A stretch of 64,000 bases of DNA from Palsa-360 sp963710315. GTDB lineage: Bacteria > Acidobacteriota > Terriglobia > Acidiferrales > UBA7541. The stretch is from assembly GCA_963710315.1 (NCBI GenBank), contig CAVPZW010000008.1, forward strand, positions 1,116,001-1,180,000. Direction: 5' to 3'. The first letter of the stretch is position 1. Each line of letters starts with the position of its first letter. The notes under the pieces are model-generated. The model was not told the origin of the DNA. It saw nothing but the letters and a program-made list of their open reading frames with translations, and searched no databases. Both the position numbers and the translations under genes were made by a program. Below, piece by piece: positions 41,340-49,944 of this stretch.

Positions 41340-42268
41340 TGAAGGCTACTACGGCACTCACCGGAATTTATTCCATGACCGGCTTTGCGCAGGGGCGCGT
41401 GGAGCAAGACGGTAGCGCCGTGCGCATCAACCTGCGAAGCGTGAACCACCGCTTCCTGGACTTGCATCTGCGAATGCCCGATGGATTTGAAGTGTTCGAA
41501 TCGCGCATCCGGCAAGCCATTCGAAACAGATTGCGCCGCGGCCACGTGGACGTGAATGTTTACTACGAGGCGGTTGGGGCTGGCGCGGTGGAAGTGAATC
41601 ACGAGTTGGTCGGGTCCTATATGAAGGCCGTCGAGCGGTTGCGCAATGAGTTCAGCGTAAAGACCGAGCCGGACTTGGTGGCGCTCCTCCGGCTCCCCGG
41701 CGTGGTCGCCGCGCCGGGCTCCGCGGGCCAGCTGCAAAGCGAAGAAGAGCAGGAGAAGCTCGGCAAGCAAGTGGACGCATGCCTGGAGCAGGCACTCAAC
41801 AAGCTGGAGACCATGCGCAGGTCCGAAGGGCAGGCGCTGACGGTCGAAATGCAACGGCTCCTGGGGCAGATTGCCGCCAGGACGGCGGAAATCGAAACTT
41901 TCTCGGAACGAGTGCGCCCGGCCATCGCGCGCCGCCTGGAAGAACGGCTGGGAGAGTTGCTGAAGGGCGTGCAGGTCGATCCCCTGCGGTTGGCGCAGGA
42001 GGCTGCGATTCTGGCCGAGCGCGGCGACGTCAGCGAGGAGCTGGCCCGGCTTCGCAGCCACGTGGAGCAGTTTCGCGCATTGCTCTCAGGAGCGGGCGAG
42101 ACGGGAAAGAAACTCGATTTTCTTTTGCAGGAGATGCAGCGCGAAGCCAACACGCTGCTGTCCAAGACGCCGGGCGTGGAGTCCGAGGGCCTGGCCATCA
42201 CCGGCCTGGCGCTGGAAGTAAAATCCGATATCGAGAAGCTGCGCGAACAGGCGCAGAACGTCGAATGA
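41339..42268 (+). CDS. yicC: YicC family endoribonuclease
   Basis: This 309-residue protein carries the YicC signature: SMTGFAQGRVEQDG, RSVNHRFLDLHLRMPDGFE, RGHVDVNVYYE in the N-terminal domain, and the conserved C-terminal domain RLAQEAAILAERGDVSEELA, RLRSHVEQFRALL, GKKLDFLLQEMQREANTLLS. E. coli YicC and related proteins are RNases that act with small RNA turnover. The first ATG (41339) overlaps the msbA stop; M13 (41375, SMTGF) corresponds to the start seen in many relatives and could be used instead. It overlaps gmk by four bases, the common yicC-gmk-rpoZ order. Confidence 0.93.
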   Translation: MKATTALTGIYSMTGFAQGRVEQDGSAVRINLRSVNHRFLDLHLRMPDGFEVFESRIRQAIRNRLRRGHVDVNVYYEAVGAGAVEVNHELVGSYMKAVERLRNEFSVKTEPDLVALLRLPGVVAAPGSAGQLQSEEEQEKLGKQVDACLEQALNKLETMRRSEGQALTVEMQRLLGQIAARTAEIETFSERVRPAIARRLEERLGELLKGVQVDPLRLAQEAAILAERGDVSEELARLRSHVEQFRALLSGAGETGKKLDFLLQEMQREANTLLSKTPGVESEGLAITGLALEVKSDIEKLREQAQNVE

Positions 42269-42894
42269 CGCTGGCCCAAGCACAGCAGCCTCTGGTGTTC
42301 ATTGTTTCCGGACCTTCCGGGTCGGGGAAATCCACGCTGGTGCAGAAGATGCTGGAGGTGCCGGGCACCATGGTTTCCGTATCGTGTACCACTCGGCCCC
42401 CGCGCGCCACGGAAAGCGCCGGAAAATGGTATGATTTTATATCCGAAGAGGAATTCGACCGCAGGGTGCAAGCCGGTGAGTTTCTGGAGCACGCCCGCGT
42501 TTTCGGAAAGCATCAGTACGGCACGCCGCGCCGCTGGCTGGAAGAGGCGCAATGCAAGGGGCTGGACCTGGTGCTGGAAATTGACGTGCAGGGCGCGGAA
42601 CAGGTAAAACAGAAGCTGCCGTTTGCGGTGGCCATCTTCATTCTGCCGCCCGCCAAGGAAGAATTGGAACGCAGGCTGCGCGCGCGCGGGCAGGATTCGG
42701 AAGGCGCGATCAAGCGCAGGCTGGAACGGGCCGAGCAGGAAATTCAACGCTACGCGGCGTACGATTTTCTGGTTGTGAATGACGACATGGACCGCGCCGG
42801 ACGCGAAGTCCAGGCCATCACGGTGGCCGCGCGTTGTCTTCGCAGTTGCTTGAGCCAGCGCGCACTCAAGATATTGGAATCTTTTGGAGGATGA
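42265..42894 (+). CDS. gmk: Guanylate kinase
   Basis: This 209-residue enzyme phosphorylates GMP to GDP. Walker A is GPSGSGKST at about residues 16-24. GMP-binding residues lie in VSCTTRPPRATE and in GKWYDFISEEEFDRRVQAGE, EHARVFGKHQYGTPRRW and EIDVQGAEQVKQ. The LID arginines are in RRLRARGQDSEGAIKRRLER. The ATG overlaps the yicC stop (ATGA), fixing the start and ruling out an upstream in-frame extension inside yicC. Confidence 0.96.
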   Translation: MTLAQAQQPLVFIVSGPSGSGKSTLVQKMLEVPGTMVSVSCTTRPPRATESAGKWYDFISEEEFDRRVQAGEFLEHARVFGKHQYGTPRRWLEEAQCKGLDLVLEIDVQGAEQVKQKLPFAVAIFILPPAKEELERRLRARGQDSEGAIKRRLERAEQEIQRYAAYDFLVVNDDMDRAGREVQAITVAARCLRSCLSQRALKILESFGG

Positions 42895-42901
42895 CCAGTT
42901 T

Positions 42902-43129
42902 ATGACACCCGAGAGCCAGGCACCGGATAGCAAGTTTGCATTTGTTGTGGTGGCGGCGAGACGAGCGCGGCAATTGATGCTCGGAGCCACCCCGCTGATC
43001 GCCAATCCGCACTCGCAGAAATCCACGCGCGTGGCGGTCGAGGAACTGAGGGCGGGCGTGCTCGAATACCAGCTGCCCGAAATTCCGGCCGATATGTTCG
43101 ATAAGGATGGCAAGCGGCGCAAGGTCTAG
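42902..43129 (+). CDS. rpoZ: RNA polymerase omega subunit
   Basis: This 75-residue small RNA polymerase subunit assists assembly of beta-prime. The core VVVAARRARQLMLGAT (R-A-R-Q-L spacing as in omega) is followed by KSTRVAVEELRAGVLEYQ. The ATG at 42902 follows GGAGGA by about ten bases. An earlier in-frame TTG at 42884 overlaps gmk and is less likely. Position after gmk and before coaBC is the usual arrangement. Confidence 0.9.
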   Translation: MTPESQAPDSKFAFVVVAARRARQLMLGATPLIANPHSQKSTRVAVEELRAGVLEYQLPEIPADMFDKDGKRRKV

Positions 43130-43144
43130 CGCGCCGAAACGTTT

Positions 43145-44380
43145 ATGCGCGTGGCACTTGGTGTCTCCGGCGGAGTAGCTGCCTATAAGGCGGCGGAACT
43201 TGTGCGTAAGCTCCAGCAGGAAGGCGTCGATGTTCAGGTCGTAATGACCGAAAGCGCGCGGGAATTCGTCACACCTCTCACCTTTGCCGCTCTCACCGGG
43301 CAAAAAGTAATCACCGAAATGTTTGGCGGGGAAGCAGGCTCGGGCGCGAACGTGGAAAGCGCCATCGAGCATATTGCCGTTGCCCAGCGCATCGATTTGC
43401 TGGTCGTGGCGCCGGCTACCGCGAACACCATCGCCAAGATGGCCCGCGGCGTGGCCGACGATTTTCTGACCACTCTGTATCTGGCGACGACCGCGCCCGT
43501 GGTGGTCGCTCCCGCCATGAACGTCAACATGTGGGAGCACGCAGCGACGCGGGAAAATATCGAGACGCTGCGCGCGCGCGGCGTGCACATTGTGCCGCCT
43601 GATGAAGGCTATCTCGCCTGTGGCATGACGGGCGCCGGTCGCCTCGCCAGTGTTGACGCCATTGCCGTCGCCGTGCTCCAGCAGCTGGGAATCACGCACG
43701 ACTTGCAGGAAGAAACGATTGTTGTAACGGCCGGCCCCACATGCGAAGACCTAGACCCAGTGCGGTTTATCACCAATCGATCTTCCGGCAAGATGGGCTA
43801 TGCCCTGGCGCAAGCGGCGGTGCGGCGCGGCGCTAGCGTGATTTTGATCAGCGGGCCCACGCGGCTCGATCCGCCGCAGGGCGTGCAATTTATTTCCGTG
43901 CGCAATACCGAGCAGATGCACCGCGCGGTGGTCGAACATTTCCTGGGCTCGACCGCGCTGATCATGGCGGCGGCCGTCGCGGATTACCGGCCGGTGGCCC
44001 CGCAGGCAAAAAAGATGAAGCGGCTGAGCGGCCACCTGGATTTGGAGCTGGAGCCCACGCCCGATATTCTGGCGGATGTGGCGCGCGCCAAGGGCGAACG
44101 CTTGCTCATCGGCTTTGCCGCGGAGACCGAGAATGTGGCCGAACACGCTCGGGCCAAGCTGCAATCCAAGCAAGCCGATGTGATCGTCGCCAATGACGTG
44201 ACGGCCGAGGGCGCGGGGTTCGATCACGACACCAATATTATTACTCTCTATTTCCGCGACGGAAGCGAAAAGGCCTATGCGCGCATGCCCAAGATAGACG
44301 CGGCGCACCGCATACTCGACCATTTGATCGGCTTGCGCCAGGCAATGGGCCGGCCCGCGGAATCGCAGCCGACCCGCTGA
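43145..44380 (+). CDS. coaBC: Bifunctional CoaBC (phosphopantothenoylcysteine synthetase/decarboxylase)
   Basis: This 411-residue two-domain enzyme of coenzyme A synthesis couples cysteine to 4-phosphopantothenate and decarboxylates the product. The N-terminal flavoprotein (CoaC, 1-180) shows GVSGGVAAYKAAELVRKL, the catalytic His region IEHIAVAQRIDLLVVAPATA, the PAMNVNMW motif and the active-site Cys in ACGMTGAGRL (C159). The C-terminal CoaB domain (about 185-400) shows TAGPTCEDLDPVRFITN, SSGKMGYALAQAA, MAAAVADYRP, the lysine motif AKKMKR and IGFAAETEN. All expected residues are present. Confidence 0.96.
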   Translation: MRVALGVSGGVAAYKAAELVRKLQQEGVDVQVVMTESAREFVTPLTFAALTGQKVITEMFGGEAGSGANVESAIEHIAVAQRIDLLVVAPATANTIAKMARGVADDFLTTLYLATTAPVVVAPAMNVNMWEHAATRENIETLRARGVHIVPPDEGYLACGMTGAGRLASVDAIAVAVLQQLGITHDLQEETIVVTAGPTCEDLDPVRFITNRSSGKMGYALAQAAVRRGASVILISGPTRLDPPQGVQFISVRNTEQMHRAVVEHFLGSTALIMAAAVADYRPVAPQAKKMKRLSGHLDLELEPTPDILADVARAKGERLLIGFAAETENVAEHARAKLQSKQADVIVANDVTAEGAGFDHDTNIITLYFRDGSEKAYARMPKIDAAHRILDHLIGLRQAMGRPAESQPTR

Positions 44381-44387
44381 CCCGACG

Positions 44388-45230
44388 ATGGATTCCACGC
44401 CCACGCAAACACCACGCGAAAAACTGGAAGCCTGGCTTCGCTACTACGACGATTTGAATCTCGGTGCGTTTTACACCGACCGGAGAACCATGGGAAAACG
44501 CACAAACAAACGAGCGGCGCAAAAAGCCCCTGCCGCAACAACTGAATTGCAGCATGCCGCGCCCGCCGCGCCGCTTGCGCCTCCGAACGCGCCTGCGCCC
44601 GCTCCACTGCTGCCTGTTTTGAATGCTCCCTCCATGTTCGAGGTTATTGACCGCGTCGAGGGCGACACGCTGGAACGCATCCGCGAAGATTTAGGCGAAT
44701 GCACGCGCTGCCGCCTGCACAAGCAGCGCAATAAAATTGTTTTTGGTGTGGGAAATCCGCGCGCCGAGCTGGTGTTTGTCGGGGAAGGCCCCGGCCGTGA
44801 CGAAGATATGCAAGGGCTGCCGTTTGTGGGCCGCGCCGGAAAGCTACTGACGCAGATGATCGAGGCCATGGGCCTGCAGCGCGACCAGGTTTACATCTGC
44901 AACGTGGTGAAATGCCGCCCGCCGGAAAACCGCAAGCCGGAAGAGGACGAGTCCGCAACCTGTTCGCCCTTCCTGTATCGCCAATTGAACGTGATCGCAC
45001 CGAAGGCCATTGTTTGCCTGGGCCTAACCGCCGCGCAGGCGCTTTTGAAAACCAACGACCCTATTTCGCGTTTTCGCGGCGAATGGTTTGACTATCGCAA
45101 CACCAAACTGCTCGCCACGTATCACCCTGCCTATTTGTTGCGCAACCCCAATGCCAAGGGCGACGTCTGGAAAGATCTGCAAAAAGTGATGGCGCATTTG
45201 GGATTGAAAGCCAAGAAGGCTGCCCGCTAA
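44388..45230 (+). CDS. udg: Uracil-DNA glycosylase, family 4 (4Fe-4S)
   Basis: This 280-residue DNA repair enzyme removes uracil from DNA. The N-terminal 90 residues are a low-complexity Ala/Pro-rich extension. The catalytic domain follows, with motif 1 GEGPGRDEDMQGLPFVG and motif 2 HPAYLLR. The iron-sulfur cysteines are C105 and C108 (CTRCRL), C176 (VVKC) and C192. Start is the ATG at 44388; a later ATG (44490, MGKRTN) is possible because the N-terminal tail is not conserved-looking. It follows coaBC by seven bases. Confidence 0.92.
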   Translation: MDSTPTQTPREKLEAWLRYYDDLNLGAFYTDRRTMGKRTNKRAAQKAPAATTELQHAAPAAPLAPPNAPAPAPLLPVLNAPSMFEVIDRVEGDTLERIREDLGECTRCRLHKQRNKIVFGVGNPRAELVFVGEGPGRDEDMQGLPFVGRAGKLLTQMIEAMGLQRDQVYICNVVKCRPPENRKPEEDESATCSPFLYRQLNVIAPKAIVCLGLTAAQALLKTNDPISRFRGEWFDYRNTKLLATYHPAYLLRNPNAKGDVWKDLQKVMAHLGLKAKKAAR

Positions 45231-45555
45231 ATAATTTTGCTTTAGGGGCAGCGGCGGCGCAGGTTTCGCAGGCTGTAGAAGAAGCTCCCCAAAACTGATT
45301 GTCATTCCGAGCGGAACGAGTAATCTCTCTTTCTTTTCTTGCCATTTAATCGAAGTAAAATTCCTCACCGAGCAATCGCGCAATCCTTTCCGGCGCAGCC
45401 TTGCGATTGAAATCATAGCTAATTCGACAACTAAGAAATTAGCTACTTGAACCGGCCGGCTCTCGCGATGTTAAGTTGACTATAGGTGGGGTCCATCACG
45501 TTCCTACGCGCTGGGATTCTCCTGCCTGGGCCAGTTTCTGAGATGGAGGCCTCGC
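45231..45555. other. Intergenic region with repeat fragment
   Basis: There is no gene in this 325-base gap. At 45301-45331 it contains TCATTCCGAGCGGAACGAG followed by TAATCTCT, which resembles one arm of a dispersed repeat common in soil bacteria (TCATTCCGAGCGaaGCGAGGAATCT). No matching second arm is seen, so it is probably a remnant. Near 45472 a TTGACT could be a -35 box for the kinase gene, but no convincing -10 follows. The kinase GTG start is preceded by GGAGGC. Confidence 0.45.
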
Positions 45556-47811
45556 GTGAGTAATATCCGTCTGCGAACGAAATTTTTGTTGTCCCTTCTG
45601 GTGATTTCCGCCGGGTTGACGGCCGCTACGCTGCTCATTGTCAGTTACAGCGTGCACAAACGGGTGCGAGAGAACATCCGCGAGGAAGTCCGCAGCTCCG
45701 TAGCCAACTACCAAAGTTTCCAGGCGCAGCAGGAGGAATCCCTAACCCGCGCCGCCGCCCTTCTCGCCAATCTCCCCGATGTTCGCGCGCTGATGTCCAC
45801 CGAAGACTCGACGACCATTGAGGACGCATCGACGGACGTTTGGAAATTGAGCGGAAGCGATTTGCTGGTCTTGGCGAATCGCTCGGGGAACGTGGTTGCG
45901 CTGCGCACTAGCTCCGGCGGATTTGATCCAGGCACTGCGCAAGGGCTGCTTCGCCAGTCGCTTGAGCGCGGCGAATCCAGGGGCTGGTGGTTCGGCGGCG
46001 GCCACTTGTACGAAGTGTGGCTGCAGCCCATTTATTTCGGGCTGCCTTCCCAGAATACGACGCTGGGGCTGCTAGCGCTCGGTCACGAAGTCAATCAGCG
46101 GGCGGCGGGCGAATTTGCCAGCGTGGCGTCGGGCGAAGTGACTTTCAATTTTGATGGAGTGCCCGTCGCCAGCACGTTGCCTCCCGCGCTGCAATCCGAA
46201 CTCGCGCGCCGTATCCGCGAGCAATCGCAAAATCTCTCCGATGACGCGCAGGAAATTCAGCTGGGCCCGGAGCATTACCTTGCCAGGACCGTAAGTCTCT
46301 CCCAGAGTGGCGGCCCGCGCGTTTCCCTGACCGTCCTCAAATCTTTTGACAAGGCCACACTGTTCCTTAATGGATTGAACAGGGTCTTGATCGGGCTGGG
46401 TCTATTCAGCATTTTGGCGGGCAGCACGCTGGTTTTCTGGATTTCGAATTCGTATACAAAGCCGCTGGCTGGCCTGGTTGCCGGCGTGCGCGCTCTCGGC
46501 CAGGGCGATTTCAGTTATCCGCTGGACACAAATGGCGGCGATGAAGTCGCGGAAGTCACCGAGGCCTTTGCGCGAATGCGCGGCAGTCTGGAAAGCACAC
46601 AGCAAGAGCAAAGACAACTCGAGGAACGATTGCGACAGGCCCACAAGATGGAGGCGGTGGGCAGGCTGGCAGGCGGCATCGCGCACGATTTCAATAATTT
46701 GCTGACGATCATCCGGGGCAATAGCGATCTGCTCAAGGACCGCGAGGGCGTGGACGCTTTTCATCAAAGGTGTGTGGAGCAGATTCAGAAGGCATCCGAC
46801 CGCGCAGTTACCATGACGCGCCAATTGCTGGCCTTCAGCCGAATGCAGGTGTTGCAGCCGCGAGTGATGGATTTGAATCTAACCGTCGCGGAGATGGGCA
46901 AGATGCTTCCGCGCCTGATCGGCGAGCACATCGAATACTCGTTCTCGCCCGATCCCAAGCTGGATTCGGTGAAAGCGGATCCTGTCCAGATCGAGCAGGT
47001 CATCTTGAATCTGGCCGCCAATGCGCGCGACGCAATGCCCAGGGGAGGCAACCTCTCGGTCAAGACATCCAATGTTGTGGTAGACGAAGCGGGAGCGGAA
47101 AAGCGCCCTCCAATGATTCCCGGGCAATACATTCTGCTTTCCGTCAGCGACACGGGCGACGGCATGGACGAGGCCACAAGAGCACGCATCTTCGAGCCCT
47201 TCTTTACCACCAAGGAACTCGGCAAAGGGACAGGCCTGGGGCTGGCTACCGTTTACGGCGTAGTGAAACAGAGCGGCGGTTTCATATGGGTGGAAAGCTC
47301 TCCCGGCGCGGGCACCACATTTGAAATCTACATTCCGCGCGCTATAGGAAAAACGGCAAAATCCGAGGCCGAAGGGAAACCCAAAGTGATTCCAAGAGGG
47401 AGCGAGACAATTCTCGTTGCCGAGGATGAACCGGGAGTGCGCGAATTGGCCTGCCAATTTTTGCGGGTCAAAGGTTACACCGTCCTGGAAGCGGAAGGGA
47501 GCCAGGAGGCGCTGGCTATGGCCCGCAGCCATATGGGGGCGATTCATCTCTTGTTGAGCGATATGGTCATGCCCAAGATGAGTGGTGGAGAGCTCGCCTT
47601 GCAACTGAAAGCCATCCGCCCGGAGATACGCGTAGCGTTCATGTCCGGCTATTCCGAATTTTCCAGGGGCGACATGGGCAAGGAATTTCCGGAAGCACCC
47701 GTTTTGCAAAAGCCATTTTCACCTGCTTCCCTGGTGGAGATTGTCCGCGCGGCGCTTGCGCGGCCTTTGGCCACTACGGCCCGCGAGGCTAGTAAGGTTC
47801 ACGTTACCTAG
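45556..47811 (+). CDS. Hybrid sensor histidine kinase with receiver domain
   Basis: This 751-residue membrane kinase has transmembrane helix 1 at about residues 9-31, a periplasmic sensor region (about 35-270, cache-like in length), and helix 2 at about 275-300. A HAMP domain (SYTKPLAGLVAGVRALGQGD) follows, then HisKA with phospho-acceptor H377 in AGGIAHDFNNLL. The ATPase domain has N-box NLAANARDAMPRGG, GDGMDE and GKGTGLGLATVYGV. The C-terminal receiver (about 620-740) has EDEPGVRE and phospho-acceptor D669 in LLLSDMVMPKMSGG, with the Lys in VLQKPFSP. No output regulator is adjacent, so the partner is unknown. The start is GTG after GGAGGC. H-to-D phosphotransfer is inferred from family knowledge. 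Confidence 0.92.
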   Translation: MSNIRLRTKFLLSLLVISAGLTAATLLIVSYSVHKRVRENIREEVRSSVANYQSFQAQQEESLTRAAALLANLPDVRALMSTEDSTTIEDASTDVWKLSGSDLLVLANRSGNVVALRTSSGGFDPGTAQGLLRQSLERGESRGWWFGGGHLYEVWLQPIYFGLPSQNTTLGLLALGHEVNQRAAGEFASVASGEVTFNFDGVPVASTLPPALQSELARRIREQSQNLSDDAQEIQLGPEHYLARTVSLSQSGGPRVSLTVLKSFDKATLFLNGLNRVLIGLGLFSILAGSTLVFWISNSYTKPLAGLVAGVRALGQGDFSYPLDTNGGDEVAEVTEAFARMRGSLESTQQEQRQLEERLRQAHKMEAVGRLAGGIAHDFNNLLTIIRGNSDLLKDREGVDAFHQRCVEQIQKASDRAVTMTRQLLAFSRMQVLQPRVMDLNLTVAEMGKMLPRLIGEHIEYSFSPDPKLDSVKADPVQIEQVILNLAANARDAMPRGGNLSVKTSNVVVDEAGAEKRPPMIPGQYILLSVSDTGDGMDEATRARIFEPFFTTKELGKGTGLGLATVYGVVKQSGGFIWVESSPGAGTTFEIYIPRAIGKTAKSEAEGKPKVIPRGSETILVAEDEPGVRELACQFLRVKGYTVLEAEGSQEALAMARSHMGAIHLLLSDMVMPKMSGGELALQLKAIRPEIRVAFMSGYSEFSRGDMGKEFPEAPVLQKPFSPASLVEIVRAALARPLATTAREASKVHVT

Positions 47812-47855
47812 ATGTACCATAAGTCCGCCAATTTAGAGTGAAGGGAATTGCCAAG

Positions 47856-48398
47856 CTATTTCCGTTTTGAGCGGGCAGGTTTTCCAGCAGCGCTCTTTCG
47901 AGCGGTTTTGGCGGGTTTCACCAGGTCGGCCAGGCGAAACAATCGCACGCGTGCGATGCGCGCGTTTTCCTTTACGCGTAACTGAGAGACTCCCACCGTC
48001 AGCAGCAATTCCACCGGGTCCACATGTCCTCGGACGAAAATCGGCGCGTGCCACGCTCCAGCGCGCAACAGACGGTCGTCGGGTTCGATTAGCGCGATCT
48101 GGTCCTTCGCAAGGTTGAGTGTTTCATTGCATTCGACGAAATAAGTTTCCTTGTCCAGGTCCCACCACAAATAGTTGTCCTCGGGGCGAAGCCGGTGCGC
48201 CTCAATCGGTACTCGCCCGGCGGGAACGTATTCGGAGCCGCCGAAATCCAGTTTTCCCGTCGGATCGACGGCATAAATCTTTTTCACCGTCAGGTGCACG
48301 GAAAATCCATGCACCTGATATTTGGCATGGATGATCCCCGAAATGCGGTCTGCCGCGTCTTTCCCGGATAAAAGTTGCATGAGAGGGACTATATCCAA
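47856..48398 (-). CDS. dUTPase/dCTP-deaminase-like fold protein
   Basis: This is a 180-residue cytosolic protein. The segment YVPAGRVPIEAHRLRPED, YFVECNETLNLAKDQIALIE, DDRLLRAGAWHAPIFVRGHV and DPVELLLTVG follows the strand order of trimeric dUTPase/Dcd folds, with the variable loop after R-LLRAG. However, the classical catalytic motifs (RSSxxR..G with a Tyr-Asp pair) are not exact. The Lys/Arg/Ala-rich C-terminal tail (KTARKSAAGKPARSKRK) looks disordered. It could also be an unrelated beta-barrel. It lies directly downstream of endonuclease III on the same strand, which mildly supports a role in nucleotide hygiene. Confidence 0.45.
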   Translation of the reverse strand: MDIVPLMQLLSGKDAADRISGIIHAKYQVHGFSVHLTVKKIYAVDPTGKLDFGGSEYVPAGRVPIEAHRLRPEDNYLWWDLDKETYFVECNETLNLAKDQIALIEPDDRLLRAGAWHAPIFVRGHVDPVELLLTVGVSQLRVKENARIARVRLFRLADLVKPAKTARKSAAGKPARSKRK

Positions 48399-48453
48399 TC
48401 GGTTTCATGCCGTCCACAATCCGGGCGAAGCGATGCGGCGTAAAGGACAGCCC

Positions 48454-49179
48454 TTAAATCGTCTTGTCTTTTGCGTGGCAGAGATGTTCGAGCGTGCATT
48501 CCGCGCACTTGGGTTTGCGCGCCTGGCATATTTTGCGGCCGTGCCAGATCAGCTGGTGCGAAATTAAGATCCACTTTTCCTTGGGAATCACTTGCATCAA
48601 GTCCTGCTCGATCTTTTTCGGATCGCTGTTGTGAGTAATGTCGAGCCGGTTCGAGAGGCGAATCACGTGAGTGTCCACCACCACGCCCACCGCAATGCCA
48701 TACGCCGTGCCCAGGACCACATTTGCCGTCTTGCGCGCCACTCCCGGCAGCGTCAGCAGCTCGTCCATGGTGCGCGGCACTTCGCCGCCGAACTCTTCCA
48801 CGATCTTCTTGGCAGCGCCCATGATGGACTTGGTCTTGTTCCGGAAAAAGCCCGTGGGGCGAATGTCCTGTTCAAGTTCGTTCGGGTTTGCGTAGGCAAA
48901 ATCTTTTGGCGTCCGATATTTCGCGAAGAGAGTCTTGGTGACCTGGTTGACGCGTTCGTCGGTGCATTGCGCCGAAAGAATCGTGGCAATCAGCAGTTGA
49001 AACGGCGTGTGGTGTTCGAGCGCGCAGGTTACTTTGGGGTAGGCTTGATCCAGCTTTTGTAGGATTTCGCGCACTCGCTCAGGATTCGTTCCCGTGAGCT
49101 TTGCGTTTCCGGTAGCGGGCCGCCCGGATTTTGCAGATTGTGCAGCAGTTTTTCTTGTTTTTAATTTTTGTCTTTTCAT
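48454..49179 (-). CDS. nth: Endonuclease III
   Basis: This DNA glycosylase/AP lyase has about 241 residues and removes oxidised pyrimidines. The helix-hairpin-helix LPGVARKTANVVLG carries the catalytic Lys, and the catalytic Asp is in VVVDTHVIRLSNRL. The iron-sulfur cluster pattern C-x6-C-x2-C-x5-C (CQARKPKCAECTLEHLC) is intact near the C-terminus. The N-terminal 35 residues are a basic low-complexity extension (KRQKLKTRKTAAQSAKSGRP). The ATG at 49179 is preferred to one at 49203, which adds only non-conserved residues. Confidence 0.94.
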   Translation of the reverse strand: MKRQKLKTRKTAAQSAKSGRPATGNAKLTGTNPERVREILQKLDQAYPKVTCALEHHTPFQLLIATILSAQCTDERVNQVTKTLFAKYRTPKDFAYANPNELEQDIRPTGFFRNKTKSIMGAAKKIVEEFGGEVPRTMDELLTLPGVARKTANVVLGTAYGIAVGVVVDTHVIRLSNRLDITHNSDPKKIEQDLMQVIPKEKWILISHQLIWHGRKICQARKPKCAECTLEHLCHAKDKTI

Positions 49180-49236
49180 TGAGGCTTCTTCACTTCCTTC
49201 CAACTATGCACATCAAACTCGATGGGTAGGGTTTGA

Positions 49237-49308
49237 GTGGCATAGGTTTCAGCCTGTGGGTTTTGGTGCTTGCAAGGACTAAACCCCACAGGCTGAAGCC
49301 TATGCCAC
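49237..49308. repeat. REPIN-like element, copy C
   Basis: The element starts GTGGCATAGGTTTCAGCC and ends with the inverted copy closing in GCCAC, 72 bases overall with a central TTGCAAGG. It lies between nth and rdgB, both on the minus strand. Confidence 0.85.
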
Positions 49309-49326
49309 GTCAATGCCCCCGCAGAC

Positions 49327-49944
49327 TTACCGCCCACCCACTAGAAAATCGAGCGCCTTGTGAAACGCCTTCCCGCGATGGCTGTACAAGTTTTTCTCTT
49401 CACGCGAAATTTCCGCATACGTTTTTCCGAGAGCGGGAAAAAAGAAAATCGGATCGTAGCCGAACCCGCCCTGCCCGCGCGGCTCGTGCAAAAGTATTCC
49501 TTCCGCCGAGGCCGAAAACAATCCGCGCATTTCTCCTGATTCGGCCACGGCCACCACGCAAACAAATCGCGCCCGCCGCTCTTGTCCCTCTTTGCCGCGC
49601 ATTTCGCCGAGCAATTTCCGGATGCGGTCCGCGTCCGAAGCCCCCGGCCCGGCGTAGCGCGCGGAAAGCACTCCTGGCGCGCCGCCCAGCGCCGGGACGA
49701 CCAGCCCTGAATCGTCGGCGATCACGATTCCCTCGGCAAGCCGGCTGTAATGCAGAGCTTTGCCGGCCGCATTTTCCGCGAAGGTCGGCCAGATTTCTTC
49801 AAATACGGGCAGGGAATCGAAGTCGGGTACGAAAGCAAGATCAACGGACGCGCCAGCCGGCCCGGCCAGCGCGCGGTATTCGCGCAGCTTTCCCTGATTC
49901 GAGGAAGCCACCAGCAGCCGGAGAGGACTACTTTGCGCGCGCAC
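49327..49944 (-). CDS. rdgB: XTP/dITP diphosphatase (RdgB/HAM1)
   Basis: This 205-residue housecleaning enzyme hydrolyses non-canonical purine triphosphates (dITP, XTP) to monophosphates. Family blocks are LVASSNQGKLREYRAL (nucleotide loop), PTFAENAAGKALHYSRL, IADDSGLVVPALGGAPGVLS, GQGGFGYDPIFFFPALGKTY and SHRGKAFHKAL. The substrate-specificity region is complete. It overlaps RNase PH by 17 bases, the same rph-rdgB coupling seen in Bacillus (rph-ysnA). Confidence 0.95.
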   Translation of the reverse strand: MRAQSSPLRLLVASSNQGKLREYRALAGPAGASVDLAFVPDFDSLPVFEEIWPTFAENAAGKALHYSRLAEGIVIADDSGLVVPALGGAPGVLSARYAGPGASDADRIRKLLGEMRGKEGQERRARFVCVVAVAESGEMRGLFSASAEGILLHEPRGQGGFGYDPIFFFPALGKTYAEISREEKNLYSHRGKAFHKALDFLVGGR